This document shows positions 43,523 through 53,342 of a stretch of DNA of 64,000 nt, in pieces. The notes under the pieces are model-generated. The model saw nothing but the letters and a program-made list of their open reading frames with translations. It was not told the origin of the DNA and ran no database searches. The translations under genes were made by a program, and so were the position numbers. The DNA comes from Vibrio sp. HI00D65 (GTDB taxonomy: Bacteria > Pseudomonadota > Gammaproteobacteria > Enterobacterales > Vibrionaceae): contig NZ_LWEH01000085.1 in NCBI RefSeq assembly GCF_001635455.1, forward strand, positions 62,001 to 126,000. The letters run 5' to 3'. Positions within the stretch are counted from its first letter, which is position 1, and each line of letters opens with the position of its first letter.

Positions 43523-44875
43523 CTAGAGGAACGGAGACCATGCAGGCGCTCTTACACGTCCATTGGTAGCCGGTAATCTAGCTTTAAAACGGCCATCGAT
43601 AGAAACCATCGATAGTACGTTCGTCTTGTTGTAAATAGAGCTATAGATAACCATACCTCCATTTGGTGCAATACTTGGAGACTCATCTAAAAGTGTTTTT
43701 GTTAATACTTGAACCGCACCAGTTTCCAAATCTTGCTTGGCCAAGTTAAAGCCTGAGTTGCTGCGATTAACCATGATCAGGAATCGTCCATCAGGGGTAA
43801 TCTGGCCACCTAAGTTTTGGCTACCTTGCCAAGTAATACGAGATGTCGAATTATTTGACAAATTTACATTATATATCTGAGGTTTACCACCACGATCAGA
43901 CGTAAAGATTAGAGACTTACCGTCTGGGTGCCAGAATGGTTCCGTATTATTCGAACGGCCGCGGGTAATTTGAGTCAGCTTACGGCTTGCTAGGTCAAGT
44001 GTGTACACCTGAAGGCTGCCTGTTTTCGACAATACTAGCGCAAGCTTTTTACCATCAGGCGAGAATCTTGGCGCACCATTATGACGAGGGTATGACGTCA
44101 CTTTCTCACGTTCACCCGTGTAAATATTCATGATGAAGATTTCAGCTTGGCCATTCTGGAAGCTCACGTAAGCAAGCTTTTTACCGTCTGGAGACCATGC
44201 TGGCGACATTAGAGGCTGCTTAGAGCGAAGTACTAGGCGTTCATTGAAACCATCGTAGTCTGCTACACGAAGCTGATATGGGTATTTGTCTTTATCGTTC
44301 ACAACAACGTAAGAGATACGTGTTAAGAACGCACCTTTTTCACCTGTGAGCTCTTCATAAACCAAGTCAGAGATACGGTGTGCGTACTCTCTTAGGCGCT
44401 TACCAGTTACGGTCGCTTTCTTGTTGAACAACACGTGATCTTTAGAAAGCACCAATTGACCTTCATCGCTTAGCGCGCGGCTTTGTCCTTTCGTCAGCTG
44501 ACCACGAACAATATCGATCAGCTGGTAATTAACTACGTACTGCCCTTCGGCATTTTTTGTGATACTACCCGTTAGTAGTGAATCAACACCTAGGTTAGTC
44601 CAAGCATCAAAGTTTACCTCTGTTTCACTGTAGGGCGTTTGAGGCATTTTGCTTGTCGCAACTGGGCTGAATTTACCACTACGCTGTAAGTCAGAAGCGA
44701 TAACCGCTGACACATCGTGTGGTAGTGGCTCAGCACCTTCCCAGCGGAAGGGTACGATAGCGATAGGCCGTGCAGAGTTAATACCGTCTGTAATAACCAG
44801 CTCCAGTGCTGCATGCGCAAACTGGCTGCTTGTCGCTATTACAAAAACAAAACTCAGTAATAGTTTCTTTAACAC
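43523..44875 (-). CDS. tolB: Tol-Pal protein TolB
   Basis: This 450-residue periplasmic protein starts with GTG, has AGGACG upstream, and carries a signal peptide (about 1-22). An N-terminal domain precedes a six-bladed beta-propeller seen as repeated [24 protein letters not shown] and [12 protein letters not shown] motifs. TolB binds Pal and is released by energised TolA. It is 12 bp after tolA and 111 bp before pal. Confidence 0.97.
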   Translation of the reverse strand: MLKKLLLSFVFVIATSSQFAHAALELVITDGINSARPIAIVPFRWEGAEPLPHDVSAVIASDLQRSGKFSPVATSKMPQTPYSETEVNFDAWTNLGVDSLLTGSITKNAEGQYVVNYQLIDIVRGQLTKGQSRALSDEGQLVLSKDHVLFNKKATVTGKRLREYAHRISDLVYEELTGEKGAFLTRISYVVVNDKDKYPYQLRVADYDGFNERLVLRSKQPLMSPAWSPDGKKLAYVSFQNGQAEIFIMNIYTGEREKVTSYPRHNGAPRFSPDGKKLALVLSKTGSLQVYTLDLASRKLTQITRGRSNNTEPFWHPDGKSLIFTSDRGGKPQIYNVNLSNNSTSRITWQGSQNLGGQITPDGRFLIMVNRSNSGFNLAKQDLETGAVQVLTKTLLDESPSIAPNGGMVIYSSIYNKTNVLSMVSIDGRFKARLPATNGRVRAPAWSPFL

Positions 44876-44887
44876 AAGTTCGTCCTT

Positions 44888-45955
44888 TTACTCTGGTGAT
44901 ACCGTTAAATTAATGTCTTTGAGTGATTTCACAATATCTGGGTCTTTGGGCAGTGGGTAAGATTGTACCTGTGCCACCGCGCGTTTGGTTGCTGCACATA
45001 GGCGGCTATCGCCATCCAATATGCTTAGACTACCCAAGATAGCATTTGATCCTGTTGGAATAAGCTTAAGGTTCACTCGGCATGAGCGACCTCGGTAGCT
45101 GTCTTCTAACAGAAGGTTTTGCTGAATCAACTGGGTGTAAATTGCACCGTAATGTTGTACTTCATCATTAATAAATTGTTGTCTTGCCGAAGAGTTCTGA
45201 GTCGCTTCAGTTTCAAGCCCTGCAAAGATATCGTTCAGTGCAGCTTCTTGCTGTTTGCGTTCTTTCTCCGCTCTGGCTGCTGCCTCTTTTGCTTTACGCG
45301 CTTTCTCAGCTGCAGCGGCGGCTTCTTTCTCTTTCGCTATACGTTGCTTCTCAGCACGTTCAGCGGCTTCTTTTTCTTTACGAGCTTTTTCAGCGGCCTC
45401 TTGCGCAGCTTTTTCTTTTGCCACACGTTCTTGTTCCGCTTTTGCAATCGCTGCTTCTTTCGCTTTACGCTCTTGCTCTGCTTTCACTAGAGCCGCTTCT
45501 TTTAACTTGCGGTCTGCTTCTGCTTTAGCTGCTTTCTTCTTCTCTTGCTCTAAACGTGCTTGTTCAGCTTTGCGTTTTTTCTCGTTTTCGACTCGTCGCT
45601 TTTCAGCTTCTCGAGCGGCTTTCGCATCCTTCGCTTGTTGCTCTTTTAGCTTACGGATATTTTCTTCTTCAGCCTTGCGATTTTTTTCTAGCCTTTCACT
45701 TTCGCGTCGAAGCTTGTCTAGGCGATCTTGCTCTTTCTTACTCGCCGCTTCACGTTGTTGACGAATTTGTTGAGCTTGTTGACGAACCAGTTGAGGGTCA
45801 ATAACTACAGCCTGCACCATCTGCCCAGTAGGCTTGGGTTCAGACATAGTAAAATCCGCTCCCCATATGAGCGCAACGAATAAGAGTACGTGCAGCCCAA
45901 GTGAAATTAGAAGCGGCTTTTTGAAACTGTTGGATTTTTTATTATTCGCTTTCAT
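44888..45955 (-). CDS. tolA: Tol-Pal protein TolA
   Basis: This 355-residue protein is anchored by one TM helix (about 14-34). A long periplasmic Ala/Lys/Glu-rich helix follows (about 55-245, repeated KAEQERKAKEAA-type units), then the C-terminal TolB-binding domain. The domain shows NDEVQHYGAIYTQLIQQNLL, the Cys pair in SCRVNLK and LCAATKRA, and YPLPKDPD. It transmits the proton force from TolQR to TolB/Pal. The low-complexity helix produces many false open frames on the other strand. Confidence 0.96.
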   Translation of the reverse strand: MKANNKKSNSFKKPLLISLGLHVLLFVALIWGADFTMSEPKPTGQMVQAVVIDPQLVRQQAQQIRQQREAASKKEQDRLDKLRRESERLEKNRKAEEENIRKLKEQQAKDAKAAREAEKRRVENEKKRKAEQARLEQEKKKAAKAEADRKLKEAALVKAEQERKAKEAAIAKAEQERVAKEKAAQEAAEKARKEKEAAERAEKQRIAKEKEAAAAAEKARKAKEAAARAEKERKQQEAALNDIFAGLETEATQNSSARQQFINDEVQHYGAIYTQLIQQNLLLEDSYRGRSCRVNLKLIPTGSNAILGSLSILDGDSRLCAATKRAVAQVQSYPLPKDPDIVKSLKDINLTVSPE

Positions 45956-45968
45956 GAATGCTACGGAG

Positions 45969-46412
45969 CTATTCCCTTATATCCGTTAAAAGGCCAACCT
46001 TTGGCACACCTGCACGGCTTAATTCATCAAGTAACAAAACTACTTCAGCGTAAGGAGTCGCAGCATCGCCACCCACCGCTACTGGAGAATTTGGTTTCAA
46101 AGACAGTTCAGCTTTTACTCGGACGATGATGTCTTCCAATGATAGACCTCGTTGTACCTCTTCGTCGTTAACGCTTAGGCCAAGCTCGCCGTCTTTATTC
46201 ACTTCAACGATAATGAAACTCGCGTTGTCATCACCTAATAAATCTTGCGCTGACTTCGCGGTAGACGCCTGTGGCAGTTCAACATCCACACCTTGAGTTA
46301 CAAACGGCGACGTTACCATGAAAATTATCAGCAATACGAGCATAACGTCGATATAAGGTACGACGTTAATCTCAGCTGTCATTTTACGTTTTTTAGGTTG
46401 GTATCCAGCCAT
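45969..46412 (-). CDS. tolR: Tol-Pal protein TolR
   Basis: This 147-residue inner-membrane protein is of the ExbD/TolR family. The single TM helix has the conserved Asp (NVVPYIDVMLVLLIIFMV), and a periplasmic domain follows. With TolQ it forms the proton-driven motor. It starts 3 bp after tolQ. Confidence 0.97.
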   Translation of the reverse strand: MAGYQPKKRKMTAEINVVPYIDVMLVLLIIFMVTSPFVTQGVDVELPQASTAKSAQDLLGDDNASFIIVEVNKDGELGLSVNDEEVQRGLSLEDIIVRVKAELSLKPNSPVAVGGDAATPYAEVVLLLDELSRAGVPKVGLLTDIRE

Positions 46413-46415
46413 CTA

Positions 46416-47099
46416 TTATTCCCTGCCAGCCATCGCTTGACGGTGAAGAATGCTGTGGAACTCTTCAGAGAAAGTCGCGTAGTTATGTTCTAGCTTACCA
46501 ACACTGCTACTAAAGCGGTTGTATGCCATTACAGCAGGAATCGCAGCGAAGAGCCCCATTGCTGTTGCGATCAGAGCTTCTGCAATACCTGGTGCAACCA
46601 TCGCAAGTGTCGCTTGCTTTACTTCACCTAGCGCAATGAATGAATGCATGATACCCCAAACTGTACCGAACAGACCAATGTATGGGCTGATAGAACCAAC
46701 AGTCGCCAAGAAAGGTAAGTTAGTTTCTAGCTCATCCACTTCACGGGCCACTGCTACGCGCATTGCACGGCCAGTGCCTTCCATGATGAAGTCCGGAGAT
46801 GCCGCGTTAGATTTACGAAGGCGTGCAAATTCAGTAAAGCCTGCGTAGAAAATTTCTTCTGTACCAGAAAGCTCGTCTTTATGTTTGTTGCTCTCTTGGT
46901 ACAACTTAGCCAAATCAACACCAGACCAGAATTTATCTTCGAAGACTTCTGCTTGTTTAGAAGCTTGAGATAGCACTTTACTTCTTTTGATGATCATTGC
47001 CCAAGAAACGACAGACATACCCATAAGAGTGAGCATGACCATTTTAACCAGTAAACTAGCTTCTAGTATTAGGCCTAAGATTGAGATTTCAGCAGTCAC
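46416..47099 (-). CDS. tolQ: Tol-Pal protein TolQ
   Basis: This 227-residue ExbB/TolQ-family protein has three TM helices. The motor motif [20 protein letters not shown] is at about 135-154, and [17 protein letters not shown] is in the third helix. The start is GTG, and the gene overlaps the end of ybgC by 11 bp, indicating translational coupling. Confidence 0.97.
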   Translation of the reverse strand: MTAEISILGLILEASLLVKMVMLTLMGMSVVSWAMIIKRSKVLSQASKQAEVFEDKFWSGVDLAKLYQESNKHKDELSGTEEIFYAGFTEFARLRKSNAASPDFIMEGTGRAMRVAVAREVDELETNLPFLATVGSISPYIGLFGTVWGIMHSFIALGEVKQATLAMVAPGIAEALIATAMGLFAAIPAVMAYNRFSSSVGKLEHNYATFSEEFHSILHRQAMAGRE

Positions 47100-47508
47100 T
47101 ATTCGTTAGCTCCGTAAGAATGAATGTTGGCATTGCCTTGGGTTTCATTTTTTGATTGTCGATACATGCTACCTTAACCTTTGCTTTACACAATGCTTTG
47201 CCATCAGGATTTACGATCTCTTGACAGAAGACCAAGGTTGCTCGCTTTAATTCGTAAATGTTTGTAACGACTTGTAAATAATCATCAAGACGTGCGCCTT
47301 GAACAAAATCAATGTCCATATGTCGGACTACAAAACCGATGTTTTGTTCTAATAATATTTGTTGAGAAACACCAATTGAACGCAGCATCTCAGTTCGAGC
47401 ACGCTCGAAGAACTTGAGATAGTTAGAGTGGTACACCACGCCACCTGCGTCGGTGTCTTCGTAATATACGGTTACTGGCCAAGTAAACGGCTTAGATAAT
47501 CCCTGCAA
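47089..47508 (-). CDS. ybgC: Acyl-CoA thioesterase YbgC
   Basis: This 139-residue hotdog-fold thioesterase has the catalytic signature [20 protein letters not shown]. It is the first gene of the tol-pal operon, as in most gammaproteobacteria, and is linked to phospholipid metabolism. The start read here is TTG at 47508; no good ATG is available. Confidence 0.95.
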   Translation of the reverse strand: MQGLSKPFTWPVTVYYEDTDAGGVVYHSNYLKFFERARTEMLRSIGVSQQILLEQNIGFVVRHMDIDFVQGARLDDYLQVVTNIYELKRATLVFCQEIVNPDGKALCKAKVKVACIDNQKMKPKAMPTFILTELTNSDC

Positions 47509-47605
47509 ATTGATACCACAAACCCAAAATCGATAAAGAAATCACTATAACCTAACTCCTTATCATTAATAGTATATGGCAGTGAATTTTTTGATTTAAC
47601 AGACT

Positions 47606-47642
47606 AAAAAAAAGGCCATCTGTATAAGATGACCTTTTTTTG
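47606..47642 (-). terminator. Terminator between the cyd and tol operons
   Basis: AAAAGGCCATCT and AGATGACCTTTTTTT pair with one mismatch. It lies between ybgE and ybgC and separates the two operons. Confidence 0.85.
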
Positions 47643-47701
47643 ATTAAAAACCAAACAAGCACAAGACTCACATTAAATGAGAACCTAAAAATAAACCTAC
47701 T

Positions 47702-48004
47702 TTATAGAAGGCGGAGCACTGTTAGGTAGAGCAGAATGGTAAGTGAAACATATGGGCTGAACAATAATTGCCACATCCAAGCTCTCGGCTTAAACCCAAC
47801 ACCGTAAACCATGCTTGAGCACACAGCCCAAATAAACATAGGTCCGATGATCGCGTTAAAGCCACCGATGCTTGCTGCATACGCTTCAGGATCCCACATC
47901 ACTAAGCTAATATGCATAAAACCCAATATTAAGGCCAGGGCTCTAAAGAGAGTCTTGTCCATTGGTCGATGCAGCTTAGCGACTTGTTCTGCGAGATTAC
48001 TCAC
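47702..48004 (-). CDS. ybgE: Cyd operon protein YbgE
   Basis: This 100-residue membrane protein has three TM helices and the family pattern 'KTLFRALALILGFMHISLVMWDPE'. The start is GTG at 48004, overlapping the end of cydX by 8 bp. The role is accessory and not well defined; it is regularly found after cydABX. Confidence 0.92.
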   Translation of the reverse strand: MSNLAEQVAKLHRPMDKTLFRALALILGFMHISLVMWDPEAYAASIGGFNAIIGPMFIWAVCSSMVYGVGFKPRAWMWQLLFSPYVSLTILLYLTVLRLL

Positions 48005-48104
48005 TGTCTTTGTCCATCATTTCAGAATGCTCAAGCCATAGAGCATTGATGATGCCGAATGCACATGCTAGAAGTACACCCAAAATCCATGCGAAATACC
48101 ACAT
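47997..48104 (-). CDS. cydX: Cytochrome bd small subunit CydX
   Basis: This 35-residue single-TM protein begins MWYFAWILGVLLACAFGI, matching CydX closely, and ends with a charged tail (EHSEMMDKDSE). AGGAGA precedes the ATG. CydX is needed for stable, active cytochrome bd oxidase. It lies 31 bp after cydB and overlaps ybgE. It is short enough to be missed by length-filtered gene calling. Confidence 0.96.
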   Translation of the reverse strand: MWYFAWILGVLLACAFGIINALWLEHSEMMDKDSE

Positions 48105-48135
48105 AAAATTTCTCCTAAGTTATTTCACTTCTATC

Positions 48136-49272
48136 TTAGTAAGCTGAAACGTCGTTATCTTCGATGTGTTTCTTATCTAGGCGACCGAACATTTTGTAGT
48201 ATGTCCAAGTTGTGTAGCCAAGAATCACAGGAACCATTACCGCTGCAACTGCAGTCATTAGACCAAGTGTCAGCTCACTCGCTGTTGAGTCCCACATAGT
48301 CAAACTATGGTCAGGGTTCAGGCTTGATGGCATTACGAATGGGAACATTGCAAAACCAGCCGTTAAGATCACACCAGCGTTAGATAGGCTCGAGAATAAG
48401 AAAGCGAAACCACCGCGCTCAAGACGAGATGCAATTACAGCTAATAGTGGCATAACCACACCTAAAATCGGTGCAGCCCACATTGCTGGGTACGTCTCAA
48501 AGTTTGTCATCCACGCGCCAACTTGAAGTGATACTTCTTTATTTAGCGGGTTAGAGTCTGCGAACGTGTCAATCGTACTTGTAATTACATAGCCTTCGAT
48601 AGATTGAACCCAGAAGCCACCAATAACGAATAGTGCAATTGAAATTAGGCCTGTGATCTGAGCAACGTTACGAGCACGAATGTGCAGCGCCCCTGTTGTC
48701 TTCATTTGTAACCATGTTGCACCTTGCGTTACGAACAACATCAGAGCCAATACACCACATAGCAATGCAAACGGATTTAGCAGAGCGAAGAATGTACCGT
48801 GGTACTGAGACATCATTAGGTTATTCAGGTCAAATGGAACACCTTGTAGAAGGTTACCAAATGCTACACCGAAGATGATTGGCGGAACTGTACCACTGAA
48901 GCAAAGTGCGTAGTCCCACGCTTTACGCCATTTCGGATTTTCAATCTTTGAACGGTAATCTAGAGCAAGTGGACGTAGCCAAAGTGCAGCGAGAGTCACG
49001 TACATAGCAAAGTAGAAGCCAGAGAAAGACGTTGCGTAAACCATTGGCCAGGCAGCGAAAAGTGCACCACCAGCTGTAATCAACCAAACTTGGTTACCAT
49101 CCCAGTGAGGGGCAATCGTGTTCAGCATAATACGACGTTCAGTGTCACTCTTACCGATTATCGGTGAAAGTGCTGCAACCCCCATATCGAAGCCATCGGT
49201 TACTGCAAAACCTACTAGTAGAACACCGATTAGGATCCACCAAATAAGTCGTAAGCTTTCGTAATCAAACAT
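48136..49272 (-). CDS. cydB: Cytochrome bd oxidase subunit II, CydB
   Basis: This 378-residue polytopic subunit has the family opening MFDYESLRLIWWILIGVLLV, FAVTDGFDMGVAALSP, and PHWDGNQVWLITAGGALFAA. It pairs with CydA in the quinol oxidase used at low oxygen. It starts 14 bp after cydA. Confidence 0.97.
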   Translation of the reverse strand: MFDYESLRLIWWILIGVLLVGFAVTDGFDMGVAALSPIIGKSDTERRIMLNTIAPHWDGNQVWLITAGGALFAAWPMVYATSFSGFYFAMYVTLAALWLRPLALDYRSKIENPKWRKAWDYALCFSGTVPPIIFGVAFGNLLQGVPFDLNNLMMSQYHGTFFALLNPFALLCGVLALMLFVTQGATWLQMKTTGALHIRARNVAQITGLISIALFVIGGFWVQSIEGYVITSTIDTFADSNPLNKEVSLQVGAWMTNFETYPAMWAAPILGVVMPLLAVIASRLERGGFAFLFSSLSNAGVILTAGFAMFPFVMPSSLNPDHSLTMWDSTASELTLGLMTAVAAVMVPVILGYTTWTYYKMFGRLDKKHIEDNDVSAY

Positions 49273-49286
49273 TAATATCCCCTCAC

Positions 49287-50873
49287 TTATACTTCAACTG
49301 AACGGCTAACTTTGTCTTCAACAGAGTTATCACTTTGTTCGAAGTGGTAACGGCCTGTCTTCAAGCTACTTGGGCCTTTACGTGCGAATTTCAGCATTAG
49401 ATAAACTTCAGCAATCAAGAACACTGTGTACAGTGCCAATATAGCGAAAAGAGAAGTCCAAAGCTGTTCAATAGTCAGTGCTGATGCAGCAACGTTAACC
49501 GGTAGTATTTCACCAACCGCCCATGGTTGACGACCAAATTCAGCAACAAACCAACCTGCTTCAATCGCAATCCATGGTAGTGGGATGCTGAATAAAGCAG
49601 CTTTGAGAATCCAAGGTTTCTGTTCGATTTTCTGGCGGCATGTTTGGATAAATGAGGCACCGAAAACGAACAACATAATAAACCCGCAACCAACCATAAT
49701 ACGGAACGCACTAAACAATGGCCAAACTGTTGGGATTGAATCGTCCGCTGCCATTTGGATTTGGTCTTCCGTTGCGTCAACAACATTGTCTGTGTAACGT
49801 TTTAGAAGTAGTCCGTAACCTAAGTCACCTTTGACTTCGTCAAATGCACTCATATTTGCTTCAGACTTATCACCTGCGCGAAGCTTTTCAAGTAGCTCGT
49901 ATGCATAAATACCCGTGCGTATACGGTCAACATGCTGTTCACGTAGGTCGTGTAGACCTGTTACTTGCTCATCAAACGAACGTGTTGCAATAATACCCAT
50001 TACGTAAGGGATCTTGATTGCGTAATCCGTGTTCATGGTTTCTTGGTTTGGTACACCAAATAAAGTGAATGCAGCAGGTGCTGGCTCTGTGTGCCATTCA
50101 GCTTCAACCGCAGCGAGTTTCACTTTTTGAACTTCACCTAACTCGTAACCAGATTCATCACCTAAAATAATCGTTGATAAAATAGCAGCCATACCGAAAG
50201 ATGCTGCAATAGCGAATGAACGACGGGCAAACGCTACATCTCGGCCTTTTAGTAGGTAATATGAACTAATCCCCAGTATAAACATGGCACCACACGTGTA
50301 GCCAGAAGCTACTGTGTGTACAAACTTAACTTGTGCAACTGGGTTAAACACGACTTCTGCAAAACTTACCATTTCCATACGCATGGTTTCGAAGTTGAAT
50401 TCTGCGCCTACTGGGTTTTGCATCCAGCCATTCGCTATAAGAATCCAAAGTGCAGAGAAGTTAGAGCCAAGTGCCACTAGCCAGGTTACCGCTAAGTGCT
50501 GACGCTTTGACAGTCTGTCCCAACCGAAGAAGAAAAGACCAACAAAAGTAGACTCTAGGAAGAATGCAACAAGCGCTTCGATAGCCAGCGGAGCACCAAA
50601 GATGTCGCCAACATAATGAGAATAGTAAGACCAGTTAGTACCAAACTGGAACTCCATAGTTAAGCCAGTCGCTACACCAAGAGCAAAGTTAATACCAAAC
50701 AATTTACCCCAGAACTTGGTCATGTCCTTATAAATTTGCTTGCCAGTCATTACATAAACAGACTCCATAATGGCAAGTAAAAATGCCATACCTAAAGTCA
50801 GTGGAACAAATAGGAAGTGATACATCGCTGTAAATGCAAATTGCAAACGCGACAGATCAACAACATCAATCAT
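49287..50873 (-). CDS. cydA: Cytochrome bd oxidase subunit I, CydA
   Basis: This 528-residue haem-binding subunit opens [20 protein letters not shown], which contains the His ligand. It keeps the GDESGYE segment of the quinol-binding loop and shows a long Q-loop (about 250-385), as in the E. coli-type enzyme. It reduces oxygen to water at low oxygen tension. The Met at 50873 fits the family; ten upstream codons are ignored. An FNR-like site lies about 215 bp upstream. Confidence 0.97.
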   Translation of the reverse strand: MIDVVDLSRLQFAFTAMYHFLFVPLTLGMAFLLAIMESVYVMTGKQIYKDMTKFWGKLFGINFALGVATGLTMEFQFGTNWSYYSHYVGDIFGAPLAIEALVAFFLESTFVGLFFFGWDRLSKRQHLAVTWLVALGSNFSALWILIANGWMQNPVGAEFNFETMRMEMVSFAEVVFNPVAQVKFVHTVASGYTCGAMFILGISSYYLLKGRDVAFARRSFAIAASFGMAAILSTIILGDESGYELGEVQKVKLAAVEAEWHTEPAPAAFTLFGVPNQETMNTDYAIKIPYVMGIIATRSFDEQVTGLHDLREQHVDRIRTGIYAYELLEKLRAGDKSEANMSAFDEVKGDLGYGLLLKRYTDNVVDATEDQIQMAADDSIPTVWPLFSAFRIMVGCGFIMLFVFGASFIQTCRQKIEQKPWILKAALFSIPLPWIAIEAGWFVAEFGRQPWAVGEILPVNVAASALTIEQLWTSLFAILALYTVFLIAEVYLMLKFARKGPSSLKTGRYHFEQSDNSVEDKVSRSVEV

Positions 50874-51088
50874 GGTAACTCCTTTGTGTCGGCTGAATGA
50901 CACTTGTGTGATTATTCACCTCAAAAGTCCATGTTAAAACAATCTGCAATATTGTTATTACAACATGAAATTTGTAGCAAAAACGTACCGTTATAGTTAG
51001 ATTATTGTTAAGATACAGCTAATATAGCTGGCGCTAATATTACTGCTAAAATCAGTATGTTTCAAAAGGTTTATGGAAGAACCCTGCG

Positions 51089-51102
51089 TTGATTTGTATC
51101 AA
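51089..51102. promoter_or_regulatory. FNR-like box upstream of cydA
   Basis: TTGATTTGTATCAA is a perfect match to the FNR consensus TTGAT-N4-ATCAA. It lies in the 551-bp gap (50874-51424) between cydA and ruvB, 216 bp before the cydA start, where oxygen control is expected. Confidence 0.7.
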
Positions 51103-51277
51103 ATTTATCCGTGCAAATTAGAGGTTTTTTTGAACAACTATGATTAAAGTCACACCAATTTAGCTTGTCTTAATAACACTGCGTGATAGCTGTGACAAAA
51201 CCTCAGCACACAGTCAACATTGGAGTCACAACACCCATAAAGTAGTAACAAAAGATATGACAACTTATTTCAATCTT

Positions 51278-51288
51278 TGTTAGTTAAA
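51278..51288 (+). promoter_or_regulatory. ArcA-like motif
   Basis: TGTTAGTTAAA resembles the ArcA core GTTAATTAAA with one mismatch. It lies in the same cydA upstream region, about 400 bp from the start codon. The motif is short and AT-rich, so support is weak. Nothing else was identified in the remainder of this gap. Confidence 0.3.
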
Positions 51289-51377
51289 TCAAAGGTGAAA
51301 TCAAAGTTTTCATTTTTGACGCGCCCTGTTCGAACTTTATAGCGACTCGCACAATAGAGTTGTTATTCAGTAAAACG

Positions 51378-51410
51378 CAAAAATCCCAGCGCTTATGCAA
51401 CTGGGATCTT
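51378..51410 (-). terminator. Terminator after ruvB
   Basis: ATCCCAG and CTGGGAT pair around an 11-nt loop, followed on the minus strand by TTTTTGCGTTTT. It lies just downstream of the ruvB stop. Confidence 0.85.
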
Positions 51411-51424
51411 TAGAAATGAATAAT

Positions 51425-52441
51425 TTAACGATTGGACGGTCTATCTATTGCAAAGTGTAAATAGGCTCGGTCGGTCGCAATTCGGCCTCTTGGTGTTCTT
51501 TGTAGATAACCTTGCTGAATCAGATACGGCTCTAATACATCTTCAATGGTGTCTTTTTCTTCACCAATGGCTGCCGCCATGTTATCGATACCAACAGGAC
51601 CACCACCAAACTTCTCCATGATTGCCAGTAGAAGTTTTCTGTCCATATAGTCGAAACCTTTAGCATCGACATCGAGCATGTTCAGTGCGCTATCTGCAAC
51701 CTCAGGGCAAATATGACCGTTCCCCTTCACTTCTGCATAGTCACGTACACGGCGCAATAAACGGTTTGCAATACGTGGTGTGCCACGAGCACGACGAGCA
51801 ACTTCTAATGCACCTTCCGGTTCCATCGATAAGCCAAGGCAATCAGCACTGCGCTGAACGATGTTTTGCAAGTCTTCGACTTTGTAATACTCAAGACGCT
51901 GAGTGATACCAAAACGGTCACGAAGTGGAGAGGTTAGTGAGCCAGCGCGAGTGGTTGCGCCAATCAAAGTGAAAGGTGGCAGGTCAATTTTGATTGAGCG
52001 TGCCGCGGGGCCTTCACCGATCATGATGTCCAACTGATAGTCTTCCATAGCTGGATACAACACCTCTTCAACCACAGGGCTTAATCGGTGGATCTCATCA
52101 ATAAATAGCACATCATTTTCTTCAAGGTTAGTTAGCAGCGCCGCCAAGTCACCGGCTTTCTCTAATACAGGGCCAGAAGTGGTGCGAATATTCACATCCA
52201 TTTCATTGGCAACGATATTCGCTAACGTCGTTTTACCAAGACCGGGAGGACCGAATATCAACAGATGGTCAAGCGCTTCATTACGCAACTGTGCCGCTTT
52301 GATGAAAATCTCCATCTGGTCACGAACGTGGTCCTGACCTTGATAGTCGGCGAGTGCCTTTGGTCGTATTGCACGATCGATAACATCTTCATCTTTAAAA
52401 ACCGGGTTGTCAGGAGCAATGAGGCGATCTGCTTCAATCAT
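51425..52441 (-). CDS. ruvB: Holliday junction helicase motor RuvB
   Basis: This 338-residue AAA+ ATPase drives branch migration of Holliday junctions. The Walker A is GPPGLGKTT, Walker B is FIDEIHRL, and sensor region [17 protein letters not shown] follows. A C-terminal winged helix ends [13 protein letters not shown]. The start [10 protein letters not shown] (52441) is the family start; 14 further codons upstream are open but unlikely. It is separated from ruvA by about 197 bp, more than usual for ruvAB. Confidence 0.97.
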   Translation of the reverse strand: MIEADRLIAPDNPVFKDEDVIDRAIRPKALADYQGQDHVRDQMEIFIKAAQLRNEALDHLLIFGPPGLGKTTLANIVANEMDVNIRTTSGPVLEKAGDLAALLTNLEENDVLFIDEIHRLSPVVEEVLYPAMEDYQLDIMIGEGPAARSIKIDLPPFTLIGATTRAGSLTSPLRDRFGITQRLEYYKVEDLQNIVQRSADCLGLSMEPEGALEVARRARGTPRIANRLLRRVRDYAEVKGNGHICPEVADSALNMLDVDAKGFDYMDRKLLLAIMEKFGGGPVGIDNMAAAIGEEKDTIEDVLEPYLIQQGYLQRTPRGRIATDRAYLHFAIDRPSNR

Positions 52442-52638
52442 AGAGAGTTCCAATTTGAGAGTGTTAACTCTGTTTTCTTTCAATTCTTGTTTAAAGTATC
52501 ACCAACGTTAAAAAAACGAAGGTAAACACTCGTTTTACCTAACGTCGAGGCATAAGAGCCGACACGCTAGATACAAGTATCTTTTATCAGCCATACCTTA
52601 ACCTTTCAATTGAACTGGGGCTGTATTGTCAAGTTCGA

Positions 52639-53250
52639 TTAGACCATCGATTTCAAGGCTTCGCGAATCAGCTGTTCACTTGTCATGCCGTCTTTCGCGA
52701 TTTGAGAAACCACCTTAGAAGCTTGAGTTGGTTTGTAGCCTAGTGCAAGTAGCGCACTTACCGCTTCTTCTTCAGCATCATGAACCGTTGGCATAGAGTC
52801 AATTGGTGCAGCGTCAGTCGCAGGCGTAAACAGGTCACCTGCACCCCACCCTTTCAGGCGGTCTTTCATTTCGACAACAAGACGTTCCGCCGTTTTCTTA
52901 CCAACACCAGGAAGTTTCACTAGCGTAGAAATGTCTTCGCGTTCAACACTCTGAACAAACTGGCTCGCCGTCATACCAGAAAGGATACCAAGGCCAAGTT
53001 TAGGGCCAACACCGTTCGCTTTGATCACTTCGCGGAACAACGCACGCTCTTTCACTGTGTTGAAGCCATAAAGGAGCTGCGCATCTTCACGTACTACAAA
53101 ATGCGTGTAGATAATTGCTTCTTCGCCTACGTTCGGTAATTCATAAAAACAGCTCATTGGCATTTGTACTTCGTAACCAACACCACTGACTTCAATCAAT
53201 AATTCTGGTGGCTGTTTTTCTATTAATGTACCGCGTAGACGTCCGATCAC
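52639..53250 (-). CDS. ruvA: Holliday junction-binding protein RuvA
   Basis: This 203-residue protein has the OB fold ([20 protein letters not shown]), the tandem helix-hairpin-helix ([13 protein letters not shown] and [16 protein letters not shown]), and the C-terminal domain III that binds RuvB ([12 protein letters not shown]). The start is GTG. Upstream lies an MCP gene with its own terminator, so ruvA must have its own promoter. Confidence 0.97.
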   Translation of the reverse strand: MIGRLRGTLIEKQPPELLIEVSGVGYEVQMPMSCFYELPNVGEEAIIYTHFVVREDAQLLYGFNTVKERALFREVIKANGVGPKLGLGILSGMTASQFVQSVEREDISTLVKLPGVGKKTAERLVVEMKDRLKGWGAGDLFTPATDAAPIDSMPTVHDAEEEAVSALLALGYKPTQASKVVSQIAKDGMTSEQLIREALKSMV

Positions 53251-53293
53251 AATTTACTCTCTTGATGGAATTTAATTTGAGGGACAGAATATA

Positions 53294-53322
53294 AAAGAAC
53301 TGGATGCTTATCCAGTTCTTTG
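53294..53322 (-). terminator. Terminator after the MCP gene
   Basis: AGAACTGGA and TCCAGTTCT pair around TGCTTA, with an A/T-rich tail. It separates the MCP gene from ruvA. Confidence 0.8.
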
Positions 53323-53342
53323 TGGTTTTTCGAGGGATTTAT

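Noticed and set aside
45119..45804. Several long open frames on the strand opposite tolA, rich in Ser, Phe and Leu
   Set aside because: They mirror the Ala/Lys/Glu-rich helix of TolA; the repeated codon pattern suppresses stops on the other strand. None has a family match or ribosome binding site.
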